Part shown: piece by piece, positions 34,184 to 40,690 of the stretch | Numbering within the stretch: position 1 is the first letter of the stretch | How the letters are laid out: each line of letters starts with the position of its first letter | Source of the DNA: Thermoplasmata archaeon | GTDB taxonomy: Archaea > Thermoplasmatota > Thermoplasmata > UBA10834 | DNA: 64,000 nt | Assembly (NCBI GenBank): GCA_020696365.1 | Contig: JAEHCM010000001.1 | Span: 290,796-354,795, forward strand | Reading direction: 5' to 3' | Notes under the pieces: model-generated | Told to the model about the DNA's origin: nothing | What the model saw: only the letters and a program-made list of their open reading frames with translations | The model's database searches: none | Translations under genes and position numbers: made by a program

Positions 34184-34997
34184 CCCCGGCCCTCCTGGCC
34201 TGAGCTACGAACTCGTCGATGTCGGGGTGTTCCGAGCACGGCACGGCGAGGATGGAGTGCACCGACCACGGTTGTTCCTCCGCACCCTCCGCCCTGAGTA
34301 TGCCTCTTCTGACGAGGCTGTTGTTGACGAAATAGCTGAGGTCGGTCCTATCCAGTAGGGCCGGCTCGAACAGCCTCCTCGTGATGGAGAACTTCTCGCC
34401 GCCCTGCTCGAGGTGTCTGAACCCGAGCCTCTGCGCCCCGAAGGCCAGCTGAGCGAAGTCCTCGCCCGAGCGTCGGAGGAGCAGTACGTCGGAGCCGACC
34501 TCCACGCCTCCGATGTCCTCCGCGCGTTCGATGGCCCACAGCGGGTCGTCCAGTATGATGCAGTCGACCCTCATCTCGTCCATCATGCGCAGGTTCTCCT
34601 CGTCCGTGGATATCGTGACACGACAGTCGATGCCTCTCTGGGTGAGCGCCGAGGCCGCGCTGAGCAGGCACAGCTCAGACACCAGAGTGCCGGCGACGTG
34701 TATGGATTCCCTCTCCTCTGAACGCAGGCGGAGAGCCTCGGCCTTTGCGATGAGCGACCTGCCGGCTGCCGTCAACCTGGTCCCTCTGCTGTCGGACCTG
34801 ACGAGCCGTTCCCCGGACCGTTCCTCCGTCTCCTTGACGTACTTGTACAGCACGGGCGTTGAGATGCCGAGGGCGGCTGCGCCCCTCTTCATGCTGCCGT
34901 GGACCCACACCGCAGCGAGCGCCTCCAGTTGCCTGTGGGTTATGTCCCCTCTGTCCGTCACGAATATAACTCTGGGTCGCGCGTTCGTGTACGTCAC
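34167..34997 (-). CDS. LysR/ModE-like transcriptional regulator
   Basis: A roughly 276-residue regulator. A winged helix-turn-helix of LysR/ModE type (HRQLEALAAVWVHGSMKRGA, then LGISTPVLYKYVKETEE, GTRLTAAGRSLI) is followed by a region with alternating strands and helices (CRVTISTDEENLRMMDEMRV) resembling a periplasmic-binding effector domain. The GTG at 34997 overlaps the permease stop (GTGA), so it ends the tetR-ATPase-permease operon. The upstream in-frame codons belong to the permease gene. The effector is unknown; its position between an ABC exporter and hdrCB suggests local control. Confidence 0.82.
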   Translation of the reverse strand: MTYTNARPRVIFVTDRGDITHRQLEALAAVWVHGSMKRGAAALGISTPVLYKYVKETEERSGERLVRSDSRGTRLTAAGRSLIAKAEALRLRSEERESIHVAGTLVSELCLLSAASALTQRGIDCRVTISTDEENLRMMDEMRVDCIILDDPLWAIERAEDIGGVEVGSDVLLLRRSGEDFAQLAFGAQRLGFRHLEQGGEKFSITRRLFEPALLDRTDLSYFVNNSLVRRGILRAEGAEEQPWSVHSILAVPCSEHPDIDEFVAQARRAGVYPKR

Positions 34998-36145
34998 CTC
35001 CTCTTCTTCAGGCTGTAGGCGCTCAGGGTCAGAAGCACCGCCGCTATCCCCGCGAGGATCAGCAGCTGGGGCCACACCTCTCCGAGCCCCCATCCCCTGA
35101 TCATTATCGACCTACATGCATCGACCGCATACGTCAGGGGTATGAAGGACGATACCGGCCTGAGCAGCTCCGGCACGGCCTCGAGCGGCCAGAACACGCC
35201 CGCGAGGAGTATCGAGGGGAAGAGTATCAGGGGCATGAACTGGACTGCCTGGAACTCGTTCTTCGCGTTGGACGACAGTATGAAGCCCAGCCCCTGGCTG
35301 CCTATCCCCAGCAGGAATATCGTCAGCAGGAGTAGCAGGGGGCTTCCGACTATCTCTACCCGGAACAGTATCACCGCCGCCAGGAGTATCACGGTCGATT
35401 GTATCAGCGCGACGAGCCCGAAGGCCAGCGCGTACCCGCCCACGATCTCTCCCTCCGTGACGGGCGTGGTGAGGAGCCTGTCGAGGGTCCCGTTCGTCCT
35501 TTCATGGACGAACGAAATGATGGACAGCATCAGCGTGACCATCATCGCGGCCAGCCCCATCACCCCTGGCGCGAAGAAGTCTATGAATTCCGCCTCCTCG
35601 CCGTAGACCATCTCCTGGAGGACCACCATCGGCGGGTAGAGTCCGTACTCGGTAACCAGCACCCTCTGGACCGCCGTCGTGACCTCGGCCATGACCGCCT
35701 GCGCGATGTTCGGGTTGCTGCCGTCCATGAGCACCATCACATGACACGACGCGACCGGCAGTCCCTGCCTCATGGCAGCGATCCCCTCCTCCACCTCCGC
35801 GGTGAAGTTCTGCCCGAACACGACCGCCGCCCACGCATCGGCGTCCCTGACGACGCCCTCCGCTGCCGAGAGTGGGTCGGGATGGTCGTCCGAGAGGAAG
35901 ATTAGCCTCAGTGTGTCACCGCTTGAGATCTCCGCGATTATCGTGTCGGCCACGGAGCCGTTGGAGCCTCCGATGTCCAGGTTCATGACGGCGACCTCGA
36001 CGTCTTTGAGGTCTCCACCGAAGGTGTATCCGAAGATGGCTATCATGAACAAGGGCATGAGGATCAGGAACCCGGCCGTCCTGCGGTCGTGCCTGAGCGA
36101 CCGCAGGGTCTTCCTTGCCACGGCGAGCATCCTATGGCCGTTCAT
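34994..36145 (-). CDS. ABC-2 type transporter permease
   Basis: A 383-residue membrane permease of the ABC-2 exporter family. N-terminal helix AGFLILMPLFMIAIFGYTF, an extracytoplasmic domain of about 150 residues, then five helices containing IISFVHERTNGTLDRLLTTP (the ABC-2 coupling region) and FILSSNAKNEFQAVQFMPL. Typical of drug or lipid exporters (YhgE/DrrB-like). The ATG overlaps the ATPase stop by 4 nt. The substrate is unknown. Confidence 0.92.
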   Translation of the reverse strand: MNGHRMLAVARKTLRSLRHDRRTAGFLILMPLFMIAIFGYTFGGDLKDVEVAVMNLDIGGSNGSVADTIIAEISSGDTLRLIFLSDDHPDPLSAAEGVVRDADAWAAVVFGQNFTAEVEEGIAAMRQGLPVASCHVMVLMDGSNPNIAQAVMAEVTTAVQRVLVTEYGLYPPMVVLQEMVYGEEAEFIDFFAPGVMGLAAMMVTLMLSIISFVHERTNGTLDRLLTTPVTEGEIVGGYALAFGLVALIQSTVILLAAVILFRVEIVGSPLLLLLTIFLLGIGSQGLGFILSSNAKNEFQAVQFMPLILFPSILLAGVFWPLEAVPELLRPVSSFIPLTYAVDACRSIMIRGWGLGEVWPQLLILAGIAAVLLTLSAYSLKKRR

Positions 36146-36870
36146 TCGTCCGCCTCCTTGGCGTTGGCTAGGAAGGCATCTTCGAGCGTGGTCGCCCCGG
36201 CCGCCTTCATCAGGGAGTCGGGCGTGCCCTCGGCGATCATCTCGCCGAGTCTCATCATCCCGACGATGTCACACCTCACGGCCTCGTCCATGTAATGGGT
36301 GGTGAGCACGACCGTCTTCCCAGCGCGCTTGAGCCCGGCGAAGTAGTCCCAGAACCCCTTGCGCAGCTCGGGGTCGACCCCGACGGTAGGTTCGTCCAGG
36401 AAGACCAGCTCCGGATCATGGACGAGGGCGCATGCGAGCGAGACCCTGTGCTTCATGCCGCCGCTCAGGGTCGCCACTAGCGAGTCCCGTCTCTCGGCAA
36501 GATCGATTATCTCGAGGAGGTCCTTCTCCGCGCCCTCGAAAGCGCTTCTGGACATGGAGTACATCCCAGCGAACAGTTCGAGGTTCTCGTGGACCGTGAG
36601 GTCCGTGTAGATGGCCATCTCCTGTGGCATGTACCCTATCCTGTGGATGACCTCCTTTACCGGCACCTCCTCGCCGAGCAGCCTCGCCGACCCGGAGGTC
36701 GACCTCAGCAATCCGTTCATGACTTTGATCGCGGTGGTCTTTCCCGAACCGTTCGGGCCGATCAGCCCGTAGACGACCCCCCGCGGTATCTTGAGATCGA
36801 GACTCGAGACGGCTACCAGCTCACCGAAACGCTTCGTCAGCGCGTTCGTCACGACCACATCTTCACTCAT
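36142..36870 (-). CDS. ABC transporter ATP-binding protein (ABC-2 exporter)
   Basis: A 242-residue nucleotide-binding subunit with Walker A GPNGSGKTT (about residues 38-46), Q-loop (GYMPQEM), signature LSGGM, Walker B LVFLDEPT, D-loop and H-loop (LTTHYMDEA). Best match is the drug-exporter ATPase class. It overlaps TetR upstream and the permease downstream by 4 nt each, so the operon is tightly coupled. Confidence 0.95.
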   Translation of the reverse strand: MSEDVVVTNALTKRFGELVAVSSLDLKIPRGVVYGLIGPNGSGKTTAIKVMNGLLRSTSGSARLLGEEVPVKEVIHRIGYMPQEMAIYTDLTVHENLELFAGMYSMSRSAFEGAEKDLLEIIDLAERRDSLVATLSGGMKHRVSLACALVHDPELVFLDEPTVGVDPELRKGFWDYFAGLKRAGKTVVLTTHYMDEAVRCDIVGMMRLGEMIAEGTPDSLMKAAGATTLEDAFLANAKEADE

Positions 36871-37490
36871 CTTACCACCTCTCGTCGAACGCCGTCGAGG
36901 AATATGCCGACGAACCCGGATATCTCGCGCTCGTCCTCCTCCGGCCCAGGCTCTTTCCCTCCCAGCAGATGCCTTGTCACGTAGTACGACTGGACCATGC
37001 CGATAAGGGCTCTGGCGGCGACGCGCGGGTCCACCTCACGCGCCTTCCCGGTCGCCATGAGCTCCGCCATCAGTCCCGCCAAAAGGTCAACGCTTTTCTC
37101 CACGCTGGGATCGCAGGTCATCCCTTGCATCTCTGGCATCCTCCATGCGTCCCCCAGGATCATCATGGACAGATGTCGGCTGGCCTTGAGGGCGGCCAGG
37201 ACGGCCTTCGCGTTCCGCTCAAACAAGTCGTCAACTGGGACGTCCGTGTCGACGGACATCCTGGCCGCTATCTCCCCTAGGTGCGACCGTTCCTGGATGA
37301 CTGATGCGAAGAGCGCCTTCTTGGACCCGAAATGCCTGAAGAGCGTGACCTCGTTGACGCCGGCCTTCGCCGAGATCTCCTTGGTGGTCGCGCCTGTGAA
37401 CCCCTTCTCGGCGAACAGATGCAGACTCGAATCGAGGATCCTTTCTCGGGCGGAGTGCCGTCCAGCATCTCTACCGGTGCCTGAATCCAT
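36867..37490 (-). CDS. TetR family transcriptional repressor
   Basis: A 207-residue regulator with an N-terminal TetR helix-turn-helix (ILDSSLHLFAEKGFTGATTKE, AGVNEVTLFRHFGSKKALF) and a helical ligand domain of about 140 residues. It is the first gene of the exporter operon, an arrangement typical of self-repressing, substrate-induced exporters. A perfect GCAAGT-N4-ACTTGC palindrome sits 4 bases before its start. With the TATA at 37515-37520 about 25 bases upstream, the transcript is probably leaderless. Confidence 0.92.
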   Translation of the reverse strand: MDSGTGRDAGRHSARERILDSSLHLFAEKGFTGATTKEISAKAGVNEVTLFRHFGSKKALFASVIQERSHLGEIAARMSVDTDVPVDDLFERNAKAVLAALKASRHLSMMILGDAWRMPEMQGMTCDPSVEKSVDLLAGLMAELMATGKAREVDPRVAARALIGMVQSYYVTRHLLGGKEPGPEEDEREISGFVGIFLDGVRREVVR

Positions 37491-37494
37491 GGCT

Positions 37495-37520
37495 GCAAGT
37501 AAGCACTTGCACGCATATAT
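37495..37520 (-). promoter_or_regulatory. TetR operon promoter with operator palindrome
   Basis: The perfect inverted repeat GCAAGT-AAGC-ACTTGC covers 37495-37510, between the start codon (37490) and a minus-strand TATA element (ATATATG, 37515-37520). A repressor here would block polymerase at the start site. Assignment to TetR is by position. Confidence 0.6.
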
Positions 37521-37612
37521 GGGTTACTGACTAGTTGCGTGTTGACGGCGACACATTGCTATCCCACCGCTCACGATGGGATCGCTACGACAATCGACCA
37601 GACCATGAACGA

Positions 37613-37657
37613 TTAAATAGATTCGGGGGCATTAGCAGAATGTTTTCGAATGCCCCC
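37613..37657 (+). promoter_or_regulatory. GTPase promoter with palindrome over the start codon
   Basis: A TATA element TTAAATAG (37613-37620) is followed by GGGGGCATT (37625-37633) and its perfect reverse complement AATGCCCCC (37649-37657), separated by 15 bases. The second arm contains the ATG of the GTPase gene. Because initiation should fall near 37643, only the second arm would be transcribed, so a DNA operator is more likely than an RNA hairpin. Confidence 0.6.
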
Positions 37658-38162
37658 AGGAAAATACATTCTGAAGCTTTGCCTCCTAGGAGACGGGGCG
37701 GTCGGCAAGACGAGCCTCGTCAGGAGATACGTGTTCGACGTGTTCGACGACAAGTACCTCATGTCCTTCGGGACGAAGGTCTCCAAGAAGACGGTCGCGT
37801 TCGACGATACCCACGTGGACATCATGATATGGGACATCCTAGGTCAGCGTACCCAGAACACGTTGCACGCGGCCTACTACCGGGGAGCGGTTGGTGCGCT
37901 GATCGTGTGTGACTGCACCCGCCCCGAGACGGTGACATCCCTGTCCTCATGGGTCGACAGCTTCGTGTCGGTCGTGGGGGACATGCCGATAACGATTCTC
38001 GCCAACAAGTGCGACCTGAAGAAGGCGATCTCGATGACCGAGCTGAAGTCGTTCTGCGACTCCATAGGAGCGGTGTTGACGGAGACGAGCGCGAAGACAG
38101 GCGCGAACGTGGAGGATACGTTCGTGCAGATCGCGAGCAGGATGGTGGAGGAGCCTGAGTGA
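37650..38162 (+). CDS. Ras/Rab-like small GTPase
   Basis: A 170-residue Ras-superfamily GTPase. G1 is GDGAVGKTS (residues 14-22); the switch I position carries Ser39 (YLMSFG) where Thr is usual; G3 is WDILGQ with the catalytic Gln66; G4 is NKCD (119-122); G5 is TSAK (146-149). There is no C-terminal cysteine for lipid attachment and no extra domain. The length is typical of stand-alone archaeal Rab/Rup-like GTPases. Its last codon overlaps the start of a V4R-DUF835 gene (GTGA), so the two proteins are probably partners. Expected to be a cytosolic switch; effectors unknown. Confidence 0.93.
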   Translation: MPPGKYILKLCLLGDGAVGKTSLVRRYVFDVFDDKYLMSFGTKVSKKTVAFDDTHVDIMIWDILGQRTQNTLHAAYYRGAVGALIVCDCTRPETVTSLSSWVDSFVSVVGDMPITILANKCDLKKAISMTELKSFCDSIGAVLTETSAKTGANVEDTFVQIASRMVEEPE

Positions 38163-39091
38163 GGACGATTCCCTTCTTCGTGATGCCGGGGGTCGCGCTG
38201 TCCCACCTGCGAGAGGAGCTCGAGATAACCGAGGGGGACCAAAGGGCCAAGCTGATGCTGTACCGGTACGGTCAGCGATGCGGGAGGGCGCTCGTGGAAA
38301 GCTACGGGCTCGAATGTTCCGGCCTGAACGAGGTGAAGTCTATCATCGGCCCCGTCTGGATGGAGGCCGGCCTCAGCAGGATAAGGGTCGAGGCCTCGGA
38401 GGAGACTGAGATGATGGTCAACCTCGAAGATTCTCTTGAGGCGAAGGAGGGCAACACGTGCGACTTCGCGCGTGGGTATCTGTCGGGCATCACCTCCGAG
38501 CTGACGGACAAGCGGTTCGAGGTCGACGAGATCGAGTGCGCCAGCAGAGGATACCTGTCCTGCGTCCTCCAGGTGTACGAGGTGGTCGACAACCTCAAAC
38601 CCGGTCGACACCAGGAGCTGGAGACCGCGCGTAAGTACACCCTCGAGTCGGGCTACTCATATCTCATCAAGGAGGAGATCCCTGACCAGTCGTACGACAT
38701 CTTCGCCGATGCGGCCAAGCACGGGGTCCCGAGCCTGTGCGTCACGAGGGAGTATCCCGAGAAGGTGAAGGAGGTGCACAGCCTGGTAGGTACGCCGTTC
38801 CTTTGGCTCTCGATGGACCAGGAGAAGAGCTACTCCCGGGACCCGTCGAACCTGGCCTTCATCTATTCCGACATCAAGACGTTCATAACCGAGAACCCAG
38901 GCTGCATCGTCCTGCTCTCCGGGCTCGAGTATCTGACCTCGCAGAACGGTTTCACGAAGGTTCTGAAGCTGCTCCAGCACATCAACGACAAAATCGCGGT
39001 CACTGATTCCACCCTGCTCGTGCCGATCAGTCCTCTGACATTCCTCGAAAAGGACCTGAAGATGCTCGAGAAGGAGCTCCGCTCATTCTGA
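38159..39091 (+). CDS. V4R domain-DUF835 fusion protein
   Basis: A 310-residue protein. The N-terminal 145 residues are a V4R domain (MLYRYGQRCGRALVESYGL, GYLSGITSEL, and the signature EIECASRGYLSCVLQVYE). The C-terminal 150 residues match DUF835, an archaeal domain often fused to sensor modules (GYSYLIKEEIPDQSYDIF, FIYSDIKTFITENPG, VLLSGLEYLTSQNGF). The GTG start overlaps the stop of the GTPase gene by 4 nt. V4R proteins bind small hydrophobic ligands in characterised cases; DUF835 function is unknown. A ligand-responsive effector or regulator of the GTPase is an inference from the coupling. Confidence 0.85.
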   Translation: MRTIPFFVMPGVALSHLREELEITEGDQRAKLMLYRYGQRCGRALVESYGLECSGLNEVKSIIGPVWMEAGLSRIRVEASEETEMMVNLEDSLEAKEGNTCDFARGYLSGITSELTDKRFEVDEIECASRGYLSCVLQVYEVVDNLKPGRHQELETARKYTLESGYSYLIKEEIPDQSYDIFADAAKHGVPSLCVTREYPEKVKEVHSLVGTPFLWLSMDQEKSYSRDPSNLAFIYSDIKTFITENPGCIVLLSGLEYLTSQNGFTKVLKLLQHINDKIAVTDSTLLVPISPLTFLEKDLKMLEKELRSF

Positions 39092-39115
39092 GGGACGATA
39101 TTGGAGGATGCGGTC

Positions 39116-39571
39116 GTGAAGTACGGTCTCGTCATCTGCCCCTCCTGTGGCAAGGCACGAGGCGTTGAGACTGCGAAGAAGACGAGCACGTGCCCCTGCG
39201 GCCGTCATGGAAGGCTTTTCAAATCGCAGATGAAGTATCGGACCGACTCCCCTCTCGAGCTTGCCGAGATGGTCGCCCAGGCCAACTTGCAGTTGGCGGG
39301 CGGCAAGAAATTCAGGCGTCCGCGTTCCTCAAAGGGGGCCAATGACCCTTTCGCGAGGGTGGCTAAGCGCGCGAAGGGCCTGCGCGACCCGACCGAGGCG
39401 GCAGAGGCGGTGGTCAGAGGCCTCACTGAGGAGCTGGGGGATTTTTCGGTCGAGGACCTCCGGCAGGTGCTCTTGCTGCTCGGGAAAGGTTCGCCGAACG
39501 ATATGATCTCCCGCCTGGTGGACAACAACCTCGTGTTCGAGGTCAGCGAGGGGAGATATCGGTCCATCTGA
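39116..39571 (+). CDS. DUF1922-like zinc-ribbon protein with C-terminal helical domain
   Basis: A 151-residue protein. The N-terminal 50 residues form a rubredoxin-like/DUF1922-type zinc ribbon (ICPSCGKARGVE, then STCPCGRHGRL). A lysine-rich linker (KKFRRPRSSKGANDP) and a helical C-terminus (FSVEDLRQVLLLLGKGSPNDM) that could be a winged helix follow. The GTG at 39116 is set by GGAGG; a TTG five codons upstream is less likely. It sits 24 nt after the V4R-DUF835 gene and could be the third gene of that operon. A nucleic-acid-binding role is plausible but unproven. Confidence 0.78.
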   Translation: MKYGLVICPSCGKARGVETAKKTSTCPCGRHGRLFKSQMKYRTDSPLELAEMVAQANLQLAGGKKFRRPRSSKGANDPFARVAKRAKGLRDPTEAAEAVVRGLTEELGDFSVEDLRQVLLLLGKGSPNDMISRLVDNNLVFEVSEGRYRSI

Positions 39572-39580
39572 ACTCGTCGT

Positions 39581-40324
39581 TCATCGTCCTCTGGCGCCCT
39601 TGCTCCTCTGTGCGCTCCTCTGGGACAGGTGCTTCGCGTCCTGGATCAGGACCGGCAGTGAGAGCCTGTGTATCTTGACGTATCCGTATACTACGATCGC
39701 AAAGGCGGCCCCGAGCCCGATCAGGTTCAGCGGAGGCTCGAAGACGTCGTACATGAAGAACGGGACCATCAGCATGTTGTAGCCGATATGTATCAGGAGC
39801 GCCTCGGAGAAGTAGGGCTTGATCTCGCCCCTCGCCACGCCTATGCCTATGAATGTGGTCGTCGCCCCGTGGAGAAGCACGAACTGCAGCCCGAGCAGCA
39901 TGTACGCAGCCATGTCCACCGCCGTCGGCTCCTCGATCCCCATCGCGCTGGCGTACACGGTGGCGAAAGTGAAGGTCGCTGAAATCCCGAGGCCGAAGGA
40001 GAGTCCGTAGAACGCGGTGTCGATCTTCCTCTGGAACCTGGGGAAGTTCAGTATCATCAGCTTCATCGACTCCTCCATGATGGCGAAGCCGACGATCAGT
40101 GCTATGATCGTCTCGGTCGTGGAGGAAGTCCTGCCCCATTCCTCGAAGGCGAACAACACCATGCCTAGCACGATGCCGAGGGCGAAGAACGCGAAGATCC
40201 TGCGGTCGTCGAAGAATGGCTTCTTGACGCTGGGGAATGTGTATTTCCTGAGGGTGTAGAACATCAACCCCATCGCCGGGGCGAACCCTGCGATCGCACT
40301 GACTATCATCACGGCGTCTGCCAT
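39581..40324 (-). CDS. PrsW-like intramembrane protease homologue
   Basis: A 247-residue polytopic membrane protein with about seven helices. It carries the PrsW/CPBP-type motifs: EES in AIMEESMKLMIL (EExxK), TAFYGLSFGLGISATF, a histidine in LLHGATTTFIGIG and another in LLIHIGYNML. Such proteins cleave membrane substrates, for example anti-sigma factors in bacteria. The C-terminus is basic and cytoplasmic. It is convergent with the zinc-ribbon gene and divergent from the next. Catalytic activity is inferred from the motifs. Confidence 0.8.
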   Translation of the reverse strand: MADAVMIVSAIAGFAPAMGLMFYTLRKYTFPSVKKPFFDDRRIFAFFALGIVLGMVLFAFEEWGRTSSTTETIIALIVGFAIMEESMKLMILNFPRFQRKIDTAFYGLSFGLGISATFTFATVYASAMGIEEPTAVDMAAYMLLGLQFVLLHGATTTFIGIGVARGEIKPYFSEALLIHIGYNMLMVPFFMYDVFEPPLNLIGLGAAFAIVVYGYVKIHRLSLPVLIQDAKHLSQRSAQRSKGARGR

Positions 40325-40370
40325 TGTCTGTACACTCTTGGCTGTTAGCTGTCGTAAATGTTGATGATAT

Positions 40371-40379
40371 GTTTATAGG
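40371..40379. promoter_or_regulatory. Bidirectional TATA element
   Basis: GTTTATAGG on the plus strand (CCTATAAAC on the minus) lies 32 bases before the zinc-ribbon gene at 40412 and about 47 bases before the PrsW-like gene on the other strand. One element could serve both divergent genes. Confidence 0.5.
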
Positions 40380-40411
40380 GTTGGGTTGGACTTATTCCAT
40401 CGAGGATCGAC

Positions 40412-40690
40412 ATGACGAAGTGCTCCAGGTGCGGAAAGGAGATTGGAACGGCGGAGGCATGCCCCGACTGCGGAGGTAGCCCCAGCCGAAGCATGGTGGG
40501 CAAGGGGACAAGCAAGGTCGCCTGCGCGACGGGCGAGGCGCTCGAGTTCGGCGTGAAGGCCACCGAGACGGTCGTCCGAGAGACGAAGCCACTGTTCAAG
40601 TCCGCGGTGAAACTCGGTAAGAGGGGCGTGTCGAAGGCGAAGAAGGAGACCCTCGGGGTGGCTAAGAGGCTCAAGGACGAAGACGAGTGA
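40412..40690 (+). CDS. Small zinc-ribbon protein
   Basis: A 92-residue basic protein with an N-terminal zinc ribbon (KCSRCGKEIGTAEACPDCGG: CxxC-x10-CxxC) and a Lys/Thr-rich, possibly helical tail (ETKPLFKSAVKLGKRG). The ATG follows GAGGATCG. No specific family is recognised; archaeal zinc-ribbon proteins of this type are often membrane-linked or nucleic-acid-binding, but no membrane helix is present here. Its stop abuts the end of the convergent PAPS-reductase gene. Confidence 0.8.
   Translation: MTKCSRCGKEIGTAEACPDCGGSPSRSMVGKGTSKVACATGEALEFGVKATETVVRETKPLFKSAVKLGKRGVSKAKKETLGVAKRLKDEDE

Noticed and set aside
37625..37657. Reading the GTPase palindrome as a transcription terminator
   Set aside because: There is no U-rich tract after it, and it lies between a TATA box and a start codon.
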